A DNA stretch of 64,000 nt from Hemibagrus wyckioides. Lineage: Eukaryota > Chordata > Actinopteri > Siluriformes > Bagridae. Shown piece by piece: positions 14,271 through 64,000 of the stretch. Position 1 is the stretch's first letter, and every line of letters begins with the position of its first letter. Position numbers and translations under genes: made by a program. The DNA is taken from positions 12,441,001 through 12,505,000 of the forward strand of contig NC_080719.1 in the NCBI RefSeq assembly GCF_019097595.1, given 5' to 3'. Under the pieces are notes generated by a model. It ran no database searches and was not told the DNA's origin. It worked only from the letters and a program-made list of their open reading frames with translations.

Positions 14271-14641
14271 GGGGCAGCATGGTGGCTTATTGGTTAGCAC
14301 TGTTGCCTCACAGCAAGAAGGTTCTGGGTTCAAATCGTGGGTTCAAACAGGCAGGGGCCTTGCTGTGTGGAGTTTGCATGTTCTCCCCATGCCTGCGTGG
14401 GTTTACTCCGGGTACTTTGGTTTCCTCCCACAGTCCAAAAACATGTACATTAGGTTGATTGATAATTCTAAATTGCCCATAGGAGTGAGTGTGTGTCTAT
14501 ATGTGTGGCCCTGTGATGGACTGATGACCTGTCCAGGGTGTACCCCTTCCTTTCGTCCAATGTGTGCTGGGATAGGCTCCAGCAGATTCCTGTGACCCTA
14601 ATTAGGAATAAAGCGGATATAGAAAATGGTTGGATGGATGA
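14271..14641 (+). mobile_element. V-SINE-like retrotransposon copy
   Basis: It begins GGGGCAGCATGGTGG and carries a tRNA-like head with a box-A-like TTGGTTAGCACTG and a box-B-like GGTTCAAATC. Then comes the core conserved in vertebrate V-SINEs (Mermaid/DANA/HE1 type): TGTGTGGAGTTTGCATGTTC, GTGGGTTTACTCCGGGTAC and CCACAGTCCAAAAACATG. The 3' part (GTCCAGGGTGTACCCC, GGGATAGGCTCCAGCAG, AATAAAGCGGATATAG) ends in a short TGGATGGATG tail. It lies about 150 bp before insr exon 2. Confidence 0.85.
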
Positions 14642-14790
14642 ATTTCACTTGTCTAGTGTGTTGGCTTTATGCTAGAAGACTCGACTAGCTACTTTGTCAT
14701 TAGTTTTTAGTCTTAAACCACTTTTAAACCACTTAAACCACATTTTTCTGAACCTGACCCATCTCTGTCTCTTCTTCTCTCCCTCTTCAG

Positions 14791-53854
<39,064 letters not shown>

Positions 53855-54626
53855 CATTTCCTCATTGCGCTGCTCTGTTTTTCTTTATCTGTTTTTCTTA
53901 GATTTTAATTGTAATATTTTTTTCAGAGGCCCTTAAAACAGATCTCAGGTCTTTTTTTCTTATTTTTTGGACTTCCTTCCTGCTGTGGCGACATGGTTGC
54001 AAAACGTCTTTTCTCCAGATTCATCCATATCGCAGTTCGCTTTCTTCTCATTTCATTTTGCCAAGTTTCCTGGTCGATGGAGAAATAATTAAAAAAAGAA
54101 AAAACTGTGAATACGAACCTCTGAAAACCAGAAGGCTGCTTCAGCTAAACCTCTTTTCCCACTCAACCTTTTTTTGTCTTTCTTTTTTTTCCTTCTTTAA
54201 TTTTTTCAGATTTTCAGATTGTGGCCTTTAATGAGTGGCCTACAAAACAAAGAGAATATCCATTTCCTCTGAGCAATGACTTTAAAGACTGTATCGGAGG
54301 ACTTCTGGATGAGGGACGGCACAGACTACAGACTATTCTAAGAACAAACATCATCTTTGCGTAAAGGAGGATTTTACTTCTGGAGGATCCTCGGTCCTTT
54401 TCGCCGATCCACTCTGGTGTTTGGTGAATGCGTTGTTAATTTATTGGCTTTTGCTTCCTCTTCTTAGTTTTTGCTTGTATCCTTTTTTATGACTGAAGGA
54501 TATTTAAAACAGTTAAGGATTGGACAGGGGCGTTTCCTCAAGACTGACCAAAAAGCTGCTGCTTTGATATCTAATGGGTATAAATATATAATATATACAA
54601 TATATAGAATATTGATGGGATGTCAA

Positions 54627-54636
<10 letters not shown>

Positions 54637-54683
<47 letters not shown>
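54637..54683. repeat. (TA)n microsatellite
   Basis: About 23 TA units in the probable 3' UTR, able to fold on itself in RNA. Confidence 0.95.
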
Positions 54684-54687
<4 letters not shown>

Positions 54688-57600
54688 GAGGCAACATTGA
54701 AAATTTTGTACATATGTGGTTTTTTATGTCTTCTACAGATATTTCATATTTTTCAATAATGAGTGTCTTTTTATTTAAAACATTCACTCACCCGTTCATC
54801 AGAATCACACACTACTCAGTACTCACACAGGGAAATAGCTGTAATTACTAATATAACATGTAGGGGGCGCTAATTAAAGCAGGTGAGACAGTGAGACCTC
54901 AGATTGTTAAAAAAAAAAAAAATGTAACCCCGTTTTTAGCCGATATCTGTGTTGTGTTAGTGGTTCATTTTTGACTCACTGCGTTTGAGGGTTTAGCTCA
55001 GAGTTCAGCTAATGGTAGGAAGTCATTTCCGGGTTTTAACCATACTTACAAAAAGTCTCTGAAAGAAATCGAGTTTTTTGTCAAACACTGTTGTGTTGAA
55101 TATTACAGCAACAAGATGGCAGCATCTTAAGAGCACTACATCCAAAACTGCTAACTGCTTTAGAACATGTTGCTAACTAGCTAAATGTTTAGCAGCCGAG
55201 CTACTGCCCACTGTGACAAACACCACGCCTCAGAACAGTACACCGTCGCAGGCTACACAGAATTATCAACACAGCGATGTTTATCTTCACTTTATCCATA
55301 CGCCAACTTATTACCTCAGACAATTTATTTCTTTTAATGTTTAGGTGTCGAACATAGGTACTAAATAGTAATAATAATAATGCTAGCCACCGTGCTAACA
55401 TCTCTGAGGACGTGAGATGACGGTGTGGTGGTCATGAGGCTGGATGTTTTAAAAGCATGAGGTCCGTATAAATCATTCAGCAGACATCGAGACATTCCAG
55501 CGAGCTTCCCAGATTTTTCGATTTAACCAAGATATGTCTCAGCATGTGGGGAAAATTTTGACAGAGCTATCAAACAAAACCCATCCCAGAATTTGGACAG
55601 AGACTAGATGCATGAGAAAAGACTGCTTTTCATTTTAAGTCGCCGGATGTTGTAAAGCCGTGAAGATTTTAGTAATGCGTTTATATAGTTTGTGATGGTG
55701 GACAAGTCTTTATTTGTGCTGGTTAAGTATGTGATACAGGGTTAAACGTGTGTAAAGGAATGGCTCTAATGTGCTAGATGATAAATGGTACATAGCAGGA
55801 TATAAAACCAGGATTTAGCACTACTGTTAGTCCTTCTAAATGTTAACATGGCTAAGAGAAACTTAGTAGAGTATTCAGAAGCTAGCTTGTCTGTTGGAAT
55901 TTGTGCCCTTTTAACTTGTGGATAACAAATTAGCAGAACATTAAAAACCCTGAGAACCTAGTAGAGTATTATACTCCAGATGTTAGCATTATGAAATGCT
56001 TCCATAACTAAAAGTTAGCAGAGCATTAAACTCTGAAGTGAGAATTAACATTATTGAAACTGTTAGCGTAGCATAAAAGCCAGTTAGCACTGTTGCTGGA
56101 AATGTAGAAACAGTAAGGGAAGAAAATCTCAGTCAGAATAAGCATTACAGTCTGCGTTTCTCGTATATTAACTTTCAGGACTGCTAATGTGGCTATCGCA
56201 TGGCAGCAGAGCATTAGCATTAGCATTGGCTTTTCGTGCTGCGCTCAGCCGAGGAGTTAAGAATGCAGGTGTTCTGCTGTTTCTAACCTTCTCAGTCTAA
56301 AGTCCTATAACATGTTGACAAGAAATGATATAAACTCCTCACTGCTTTCTACAGGCTATCATAAAGGGGTATGGAATTTTCGTACATATCTCTGATGTTC
56401 AACATATATTTATTTTTTATTATCTCTAACCCAGGGTACATCCTCGTGCAGATGACTAGAGAGAAGCAGGTATTAAGACTGAAGAGTCAGACTCGGTTTA
56501 GTAATGCTACGTTGAGAAATGATTCTATTTTTTAATAGTTTGGACACAGTCTACCTCAGTAATTTACAGAATAGAGTCAAGCGGAGGACATTTCTCTCTC
56601 TCTCTTTCTCTCTACAATGCTGTTATTCAGTTAACGACATTAAAGGTGAAGTCGTCCGCATCCAGAGGTCCTAACTTTTGTTACCAAGATTCATTTTCTG
56701 GGGAAAAGATTGTTTCAGCTGATCACATCTCAGTATATTTCCCAAATCAAGCCGCTGAAATGGGACCTAAGTGAAGTGCAGAAATTTTATTCTCATCAGG
56801 ACACGTCATATTTCATCTGAAATCATTCTGTGATTTGTTCGTTTGCTAGTTAATCAAACCTGTTACTGTAAGACAGGGTCTCTAGACGAGAGGACACTTT
56901 AGATCGAGCGCCCCCTTTCTGAGTTTTAGTCAGCTGTGTGTGTGTGTGCGCGCGAGATTACCTCTGATCGTGAGTTCTACACATTTCTTCACTGTATAAA
57001 GAACAGAAAAAACATTTTACTCAACAATTTGGTTTATTATAAAGGTCCAGATTAGCAAAGAAGTCTAACTGCACTAGTGACACACGCTCACTCAGCTCAG
57101 AGATCTCTGCTGCTTTCTTACACACTTTATTCTTCGTCTCTATACTTGCTTTAATGAGTGCTGGTATATGACGGGATTAGGATGAAACCGCGGTTATAAA
57201 TTTTTCTACAAAATGGGAACTGATTGCAGGTCGGGATTAAAGCTGAGTAACCATCAAAGAGCAAGCAGCATACGTTTCGTCTGAGGAATCGAGTGATTTC
57301 TCGCTCCACAGTGTCGTCCCTGGGCTGCAAAGAGGGAACCGAGTCTCAGTTTACTCAACCCGTGGCTGTTAGTGTGAACGCAGGATAAGAGTCGTGTTGA
57401 ATTTCCATCAAACCGTAATTCTGTGGGACGTTTAGTTAGTACACCTTCAAACAAAAGTCGGTTTTAACCGAAGCTTTCAGCAGTGCGACGACTTTTTCAG
57501 AGGAGAGAAGGAAAAATCTGAACGTTTCCGAAAACTCCTTTTCCCTTTTATTTTACTTTATTACTGTCATAATGGAGTTAAATAAAACTCCACGAGAACC

Positions 57601-60600
57601 ACTAGGGTGAGATTGTCTCCTAACACCTTTACTGTAGTCATGCCTGATTATGCCTGTGGAGTAAAGAAGTTTTCTGTTCTTTTCTCAGTGAATGGAAATG
57701 TCTGGAAAGTGCTCGTCTTTGGTACTCACACACACACATGCACACGGAGCTGTGGTGGAGTTTTCCTTTCAGATTCAGTGTGAAATACGGAGAATTTACA
57801 TTCAGTCTAACAACCTCAAACAAATCGGTCCTTTTATTCACACATCAAACTTTATTTCAGAAAAATTAAACAAAAACAAACAAAAAAAATCTGTGGAGGT
57901 GAGTTATTAAAGAAAAGTGTCACGGGACACACGAAATCCAGCATAAGCTTTTTACACCCTTGATTTGTTCTGCTTGTGTCAAATTATTTGTCTTGTTTGG
58001 ACACAATATGAACTGCCCTCGTCATGTTCTGATAAATACTTCCCTCTGTTCTGTGAACTGAATGTGTTTCCTGTTCGATGTTTTCGTCTGTTTCATCGAT
58101 GTATTTTTCCTTACTGTGAAAATGGAGAGTTATTTGTAGTGGTGTCGATGGCTTCAGGGGAGACGGACGCTATAACTCCTCCCCTTGTGCATGGGTTAGC
58201 TCTTCTAGGACAATCCTGTGTGCCAAAAACGTTGTATTCATGTTTTATTTCTCTTTCAATACAAAATCTCGGCTTAAGATGAATTCTCAGGAAGGCTCGA
58301 GCATGGGAAGCACCGCTCACTCCCTCAGCCTCTTGATCATGCTAGAAATTCGTTGCTCTCGTTTTTAGTTTCTTTTGTTTGTTTGTTTCTCGGCGGATTC
58401 TAGCGACGCAAGTGAAGAGCGTACGTGGAGTGTCGTGTAGCCTAAAGGCTCTTACCCACAGTGCCTTGCACAGACTTCAAACCAAACCCAGCCATCAGAC
58501 TACCCTGGACTTGGAGCGTTGCTCAGCGTTGCTGAGTCCTCTCAGACGGAGAGAAGAGCCTTGTTTGGGACACTTCCCGGAGTATTAACCCACATCAATG
58601 GGCTTTTAAACGCTTAGTCTGAGATAAAGGCGAACTTTTAATGGGTTAAACATTGTTTTGTTTTGTTTTGTTTTTCCCTTCTTCTGCTTGGCTCAATATT
58701 ACTGTATGGGTATATGTGAATGATATGTTTTCTTTTTCTTTTTTCTTCCCCTTGTGTCTTTTGTTTTTAAAGCTGAACTTGTCTCTGCTTGGAATTGCTG
58801 TGTTGCTGTTTTTTGTTTTTTTTTTTTTTTTGGCTTTAACACAGCAAAGCGAGTGATCATTTTTTCACAAACTTTCACTCGGTCCCCGATTCATCACCGG
58901 AATAAGATCCTAGTGTGGAAGAAAACACAGAGATAGAAGCGTACGCTATTTAGTAATTACAATTATTTATAGAGAACATGATGAGAAATGTCATACTGTA
59001 GATCGCAGCAGGTTCCCTACAAACACACAGCACTTAATTTTAGGTTTAGGATTATTATTATTATTATTATTTTTATTTTTTATTATTATTATTATTATTT
59101 TTTTTTTAAAGAAAGCAAGCTGGCAGTGTGACAGGCTGAAGACAAGGCATTGTATGTATTTTATTGTTCTAAAAAAAAACAAAAAAGAAAAGGAAAAAAA
59201 AAAGGAAAAAGTATTACATTATTAGAGATGTTCATTTCTATTTTTTTAGCCAAAAAAACAGGGAGGGGCAAAAAATTCAAACTACTTTTCTGACTGTAAA
59301 CTTTTTTGCTATTCTTGTACATTATGAAATGAAATTTGCATTAACAGTGTATATAGTCTTTTTTTTTTTTTTTCTTTTTTTTTTGAGAGGAAAAAAAGGA
59401 AAAAGCGGGACGTTCTTTTGGTCACCGCGGTCTAGATGTTTCTCATGTTCGTGTACAGCCGCTTGTTTGCCATCCATCAAATCATCGCTGTCTGTTTCTA
59501 AACGTTTTATATCACAGATCTCACTTTGTATGTACGTGTGCTTTTGTGCTTTTTGTATGAGATGAAACTCTCTCTGTGGTGAGGTATGAAAACACAACAA
59601 GATTCATGGAGGCTTTTCGTGGTCGCCGAAAATGACCTAAAATGTTTCTGACAGTTAAAATAATGCGATGATTCTGTGAGGGGGGGAAAAATTCCGATTT
59701 TATACCAAATTGAAATTTTTCTTTTGCAATTCACTGCTTTAGGTGAAGAGGCTGATGGAGTTAACAAGTAAATCAGTTTCACTCAAATGATCTTGTCTCG
59801 ACTCGAAACATCGTGTAGCAGAACACTGGAGCTTTAACACCGCTGCCGTCTTTTGTTTATCACGTGGCTTCACCGCTTAGACTCCGACACCAAGATTGAA
59901 GATAGAAAAGTACCGAAAAGCTGTACATTTACATCAGCAATTTCAAATCAGTCTCGATGTAGAAAATGTACGATTCTTTAATGATAAATATTGTGTATCA
60001 GTCATGTTTGTTAATCAGCAGTGCAGCACTTTTTCAATATGAAAAAAAGATATCTGGGGGAAAAAGACTAAGCTACTTATTATTTTAAGCAGCAGTTAAG
60101 TGTCTAACATTACAGTTAAGACACTCAGACGTTTACTGAGTAGAAATAAATGCTCATGATATTAAAATTATGTCCATGATGTTAATATTATGTTACGATT
60201 CAGAGTCTGTGCGCTGCTGCTGCTCTCGGTTTCTAGGATTTGGGTATAAATGAGATTACAGAAGTTTATCACTTTCATTGGAAATAAGTACGTGACGTAA
60301 AATCTGGGTCGACCGAGGTCATTTGAGTGAGACTCTCTTTATTTGTTAGCTCATTTAGACTCCTGGCTTCAGGAAGAAAAAATAAAAATAACATTTAGGC
60401 TGATTTTCAATTCTTAGATTGAAAAAAAATGTCAATTTCTTAGATACAGATTTGTAAATTTCTAAAACTCCTTTTCACCTCGTCATCGTCTCACCATCAT
60501 CTTTTCCTCATCGTTTCTTTCGTCATCTCCTCGTCATGCTTCAGACACGCTGATGAAGCCGTGATGTTTTGGAACGCTATTTGGTGACGTCACACACACA

Positions 60601-60868
60601 TACACACAACCACCACAAGACGAATCCTCAGTCGTGCCATCAACCTCACATTACTTACACACTCCTGTGTGTGTATGTGTGTATAAAAAACAAAACACAA
60701 TCACAAGCTCCATGACACAAAAAAAGAAAAGCAACTGTATCGGATCAAAACGTGCCATGATTAGCTGAAAGTCCCGCTTTATGACTTTTTTTTTTGTTGT
60801 TTTTTCTTCCTCAAGGAGAGCCAAGCAGTGACATGTACAGAAAAAATTTTTATGTTGAATGACATGAA

Positions 60869-60932
60869 AATAAATCTTGCTGTGTGTAAATTATTCAACA
60901 ATTAACTGTTTATATAAAAGATTATGAATAAA
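60869..60932 (+). other. insr: Candidate distal poly(A) signals
   Basis: Two AATAAA hexamers (60869-60874 and 60927-60932), the second inside an A-run. This is the last close pair before repeat-derived sequence begins near 61150, so it is a plausible transcript end. The A-run also makes internal priming a risk in cDNA data. Confidence 0.4.
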
Positions 60933-61154
60933 AAAAAAACTTATTGGAGAAAGATTTGTCTGTTACAGCAGTGTTTTCCAGCTGGGAAAGAAATATGAAG
61001 ATTTATTTCCTTTACTCTTTTTCACAGAAAATCTGATCTGGAGTTGAATTCAGAGCTGTTTCTAATATCTTCAAATCCTGCTTTTAGTAAAGCAACGATA
61101 CACACAGAAAATATAAATTGAAAGTTGTGTAATATAAGGAATAAAACATTCCGT

Positions 61155-61235
61155 CTGAATCAGAATCAGCTTTATTGCCAAATACAAGGAATTTGCCTTG
61201 GTGTATTGGTGCACAACAAACACAAAAGTGTATCA
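61155..61235. repeat. Interspersed-repeat fragment (CAGAATCAGCTTTATTG)
   Basis: GAATCAGAATCAGCTTTATT followed by GCCAA...ACAAGGAATTTG is a phrase found in a common teleost repeat. Only the conserved end is present. Confidence 0.6.
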
Positions 61236-61259
61236 GAGTATCAGACAGCAAGTGAACAT

Positions 61260-62105
61260 TTTGTCCTCAAAGTTGTTGTGTTGGAAGCAGGAAAAATGGG
61301 CAAGCTTAAGGATTTGAGCGAGTTTGATCAGGGCTAAATTGTGATAGCAACAGTAACTCATCTGTTAGATCAGAGCACACAGGTCAGCCTTCACTACCCA
61401 TGTGCATCAATGAGCCTTGGCCACCCATGACCCTGTTGCCGGTTCACCACTGTTACTTCCTGGGACCACTTTTGATAGATACTGACCACTGCAGACCAGG
61501 AACACCCCACAAGAGCTACAGTTTTGGAGATGCTCTGATCCAGTCATCTAGCCATTACAATTTGGCCCTTGGTCAAACTCGCTCAAATCCTTACGCTTGG
61601 TATGAATAAGAGTGGAGACTGTGAGCCAGACCTTCTCATCCAACATCTATGCATGACCTCACAAATCTGCTTCTAGTGGAATGGTCAAAAATCCCCTAAA
61701 CCTTGTGGAAATCCTTCCCTGAAGAGTCGAAGTTGTTATAGCTGCAAAGGGCGGGGCAACTCCATATTACATTCATGGGTATGTAAAGGCAGACGTCCCA
61801 ATTTTGGCCTGGCTCACAGTCTCCGCTCTAATTCATCCCAAAAGTGCTCTATCAGGTTGAGGTCAGGACTCTGTACAGGCCAGTCAAGTTCCTCCACACC
61901 AAACTCCCTCATCCATGGGGACCCATTGGGGTCATCCCCAAACTCTTCCCACAAAGTTGGGAGCAAGAAATTGTCCAAAATGTCTTGGTATGCTGAAGCA
62001 TTAAGATTTCCTTTCACTGGAACTAAGTGGCCGAGCCCAACCCCTGAAAAACAACACCTGAATTCAATGATTTAGAGGGGTGTCCCAAAACTTTTGTCAA
62101 TACAG
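61260..62105. mobile_element. Rearranged nest of Tc1-like fragments with inverted junctions
   Basis: Four blocks in alternating orientation. (1) 61260-61345 +: transposase N-terminus MGKLKDLSEFDQG then stop. (2) About 61380-61600 minus: the same N-terminal region reversed, so 61296-61344 pairs with 61554-61600. (3) 61604-61800 +: transposase C-terminal piece. (4) About 61809-62100 minus: NASAYQDILDNFLLPTLWEE, WMREFGVEELDWPVQSPDLN and LIEHFWDELERRL, ending in the TTTTGGGACACCCC-type terminus. The start of block 3 pairs with the start of block 4 (61604-61630 with 61809-61836). None is functional. Confidence 0.8.
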
Positions 62106-63602
62106 TATATACATACATAAATACATACACTAGAGAGAGAGATGGTAGATAATTTCATTGGATGAACAAACTATACAATTAAAGCGAGAGAAAAAAATTC
62201 ATTAAGCGAGAGAAGATAATTTTTTTGTAGTTTTTCGATCATATTGGCATCAATAACACTGCACAAAAGGTACAAAAAGATCTGCAGCACAAATTTCAGA
62301 AACACTTTTAAAATAGCCTAGAAAATTAGTTTTAAGCAAGTGTTTATGTAGAGTTTGGATGTAGGGCGAGTTGGTGTGTAGTGCATTCAGATGGAAATGA
62401 ACAGCTCTTGCAAAGCCACTGACTTCCTTTTTGCCCTGCAGCAGCTGTAATGTGCACAATTACAGTTGATGCCACAGATCATTGTAGCAGTGAGTTCTCA
62501 CTTGTCTGAGAAAACACACACACACACACACACATATGTATCTATAGCGGACAAAAAAAAACTCCAATGAAGCTGCTTTTTCACAACAGTGATGCCTTTA
62601 GGCATCAGCATCTTTTTGGCATTTTGCCATTTTGAAGATGAAATTACTGTATGTGTGTGTGTGTGTATGTAGTGCGTGTGTGTGTGTGCATGATTAAAGG
62701 AGGAGTTTCTCTGCTTTTTCAACACGTCAGAAAAAAACAAGGAAGTCAAAGAGTTCAGGGTCAAAACCTTCATTCTTTACAAGAGTGCAACAGACGACAT
62801 TTTTACTCACCTGCTGAGGGACTATTTTTGTGTTTTATTACATTTCATATTAATTTCCAGATTGTTTTTTTTCACTTGAACCAACATAAAAGAGGTGAGT
62901 ATTTTTTGTTTTTTTTTTGCTTAGTTATGAGCTCTGGAAATGGCCTCACTATTAACCTGGGATCTTATTTTCATTAATTAATACTGACACTGGTACTGTA
63001 ATGATACTGATATTGATAATGTAACAACAAGAGCAAGAATTAATATTAATAAACATTAACGGCATAAACTGCATGTAGGAAATGTAGAATTGTTAGCTAA
63101 AATGAAATGAAATCTTTCCATGTAATCCATGCACCTTTCTAGTGGCCCTAAACCAGTCGGGATATCGATGTCAGGATTCATTTGGTTTGCTCATAAATCT
63201 GCAGTCCAGCAGCTGAATCCAGACAAGGATCAGTGTTTGAGTGAAATCAACTGACCGCGCAGCACACTGACTCAGCCTCATCCCTTTAAAACAAATGCAA
63301 CACGACTTGAAATATTGAAGATCTTGTGAATGAATATCTTGTGGTTTATGTAGAATTTGTGGTTCATGTCGACGATCCCAAGAGTTTATATTAATGCGCC
63401 TAATGTTCTCTATCGTTTCTATGGTAACCGTTCACTAGTGCATCCGAGGCTCCATAAACGAACTGAAAAAAAGAAATCGTTGTGGTGAAGTTCTCTTCAA
63501 GTGCAAACTTTTTTTAAGAAATGAGTCACCATTGTGAGAGCTGAGGTGAAGCTGTATCGTTTTCTGACATCTCTTGCGCATGTCTTGTTTTTGTCTAATT
63601 CA

Positions 63603-63649
<47 letters not shown>

Positions 63650-63830
63650 AGAAAAAATGACCTGTTGATGGAAGAGTTATTTAGTTATTTATAGCTGCTG
63701 CTGTAATGCAAGTGAGAACAGGAACTGTGTTTTTTGGTTCAGCATGTTCCACAACATGAAATGCAAATGGAGAAAAAGTGTGTGTCATTCTTTAGAAAAA
63801 AAAATAATAAAAATGTACTTGTTGTGTAAG
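62106..63830. other. Intergenic sequence without recognised genes
   Basis: AT-rich. It contains CA tracts at about 62515-62534 and 62652-62690 in opposite polarity, a T-run near 62910, and (GA)n at 63604-63645. No exon, RNA gene or promoter is recognised. Confidence 0.5.
63604..63645. repeat. (GA)n microsatellite
   Basis: About 20 GA units. Confidence 0.95.
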
Positions 63831-63970
63831 TGCTCTGGTGTAAGAGGAATAAAACTCTGCGGGACGTGCTGTTATTGGAAACAGTGTGATGTTGTGCTGA
63901 AGCTCTTTTTACCGCCACAGAGTCGATCATTTTCCAATAACAGCACATCCTGAAGTGTTTTATTTCTTAC
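63831..63970. mobile_element. Palindromic MITE
   Basis: The left arm GGAATAAAACTCTGCGGGAC...GTGCTGTTATTGGAAA is the imperfect reverse complement of the right arm TTTCCAATAACAGCACATCC...GTGTTTTATTTC. A spacer of about 60 bp also has inverted words. Length about 140 bp with long terminal inverted repeats and no coding capacity fits a miniature inverted-repeat element; a solo arm lies at 24510-24560. Confidence 0.8.
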
Positions 63971-64000
63971 ATAACCTGCACACAAGATTGTTCATGTATT

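Larger units (their letters stand above)
53855..60935 (+). other. insr: Probable long insr 3' UTR and downstream sequence
   Basis: No convincing coding region follows the stop for over 7 kb on either strand. The sequence is T- and A-rich with many homopolymers, (TA)n at 54637-54683 and a TTA-rich tract at 59050-59105. AATAAA hexamers occur at about 57580, 60145, 60869 and 60927. Long 3' UTRs of several kb are known for INSR, so one of these, perhaps the 60869/60927 pair, may be the distal end. 54900-56300 has recurring GTTAGCAGAGCATTAAA-type words, possibly a diverged tandem array. The true 3' end cannot be fixed from sequence. Confidence 0.5.

Noticed and set aside
1..14790. insr exon 1 with signal peptide
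   Set aside because: Looked for a Met-led hydrophobic segment ending in a phase-1 GT donor in a CpG-rich setting; nothing convincing. Probably upstream of the window.

Overview
The window is a stretch of a vertebrate nuclear genome, almost certainly a ray-finned (teleost) fish. It is AT-rich, full of CA/GT and CT/GA microsatellites, and carries fish-type Tc1-like transposons, a V-SINE-like copy and tRNA-derived SINEs. The repeat set recalls otophysan fish such as catfishes, but that is only an impression.

There is one recognisable protein-coding gene, on the + strand: an insulin receptor (insr; the window alone does not say whether it is the teleost a or b paralogue). Twenty coding exons are visible from 14791 to 53854, corresponding to human INSR exons 2-10 and 12-22. 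All introns have GT-AG ends, and phases agree across every junction. The joined exons give 3953 nt, which with the one base owed by exon 1 makes exactly 1317 codons plus a stop. Exon 1 (signal peptide), the promoter and the 5' UTR are not found; exon 1 is probably upstream. The mammalian alternative exon 11 is absent or unrecognisable, so the alpha-CT segment runs straight into the furin site.

Layout: 1-14790 is read as intron 1 (a full-length but decayed Tc1-like element at 4973-6382 and a V-SINE just before exon 2). Exon 2 is at 14791-15339. A 28.4 kb intron 2 (15340-43717) holds large GT/GA blocks, an AATAAC-type array, a 68/136-bp dimeric minisatellite, a long GTGTCTGTGCATGTGTGTCACT-like array (interrupted), a CpG-dense patch with a TATA-like box, a Gln/Asn/Pro-looking minisatellite, SINEs and three Tc1-family fragments. 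Exons 3-22 are compact (43718-53854). After the stop comes a probable long 3' UTR with poly(A) signals as far as about 60.93 kb, then a rearranged nest of Tc1-like fragments with two head-to-head inverted junctions (61260-62105), and a palindromic MITE near the end.

The exons build one polypeptide: L1, Cys-rich, L2, FnIII-1, FnIII-2 with insert domain and furin site, FnIII-3, transmembrane helix, juxtamembrane NPEY, tyrosine kinase and C-tail. Furin-type cleavage and disulphides would give the alpha2beta2 insulin receptor. I found no second gene, no RNA gene I would defend, no CRISPR array, and no previously undescribed gene system. The most unusual material is repeat architecture, splice sites embedded in microsatellites, a CpG-dense intronic patch, and a weak microexon candidate where mammalian exon 11 would lie.
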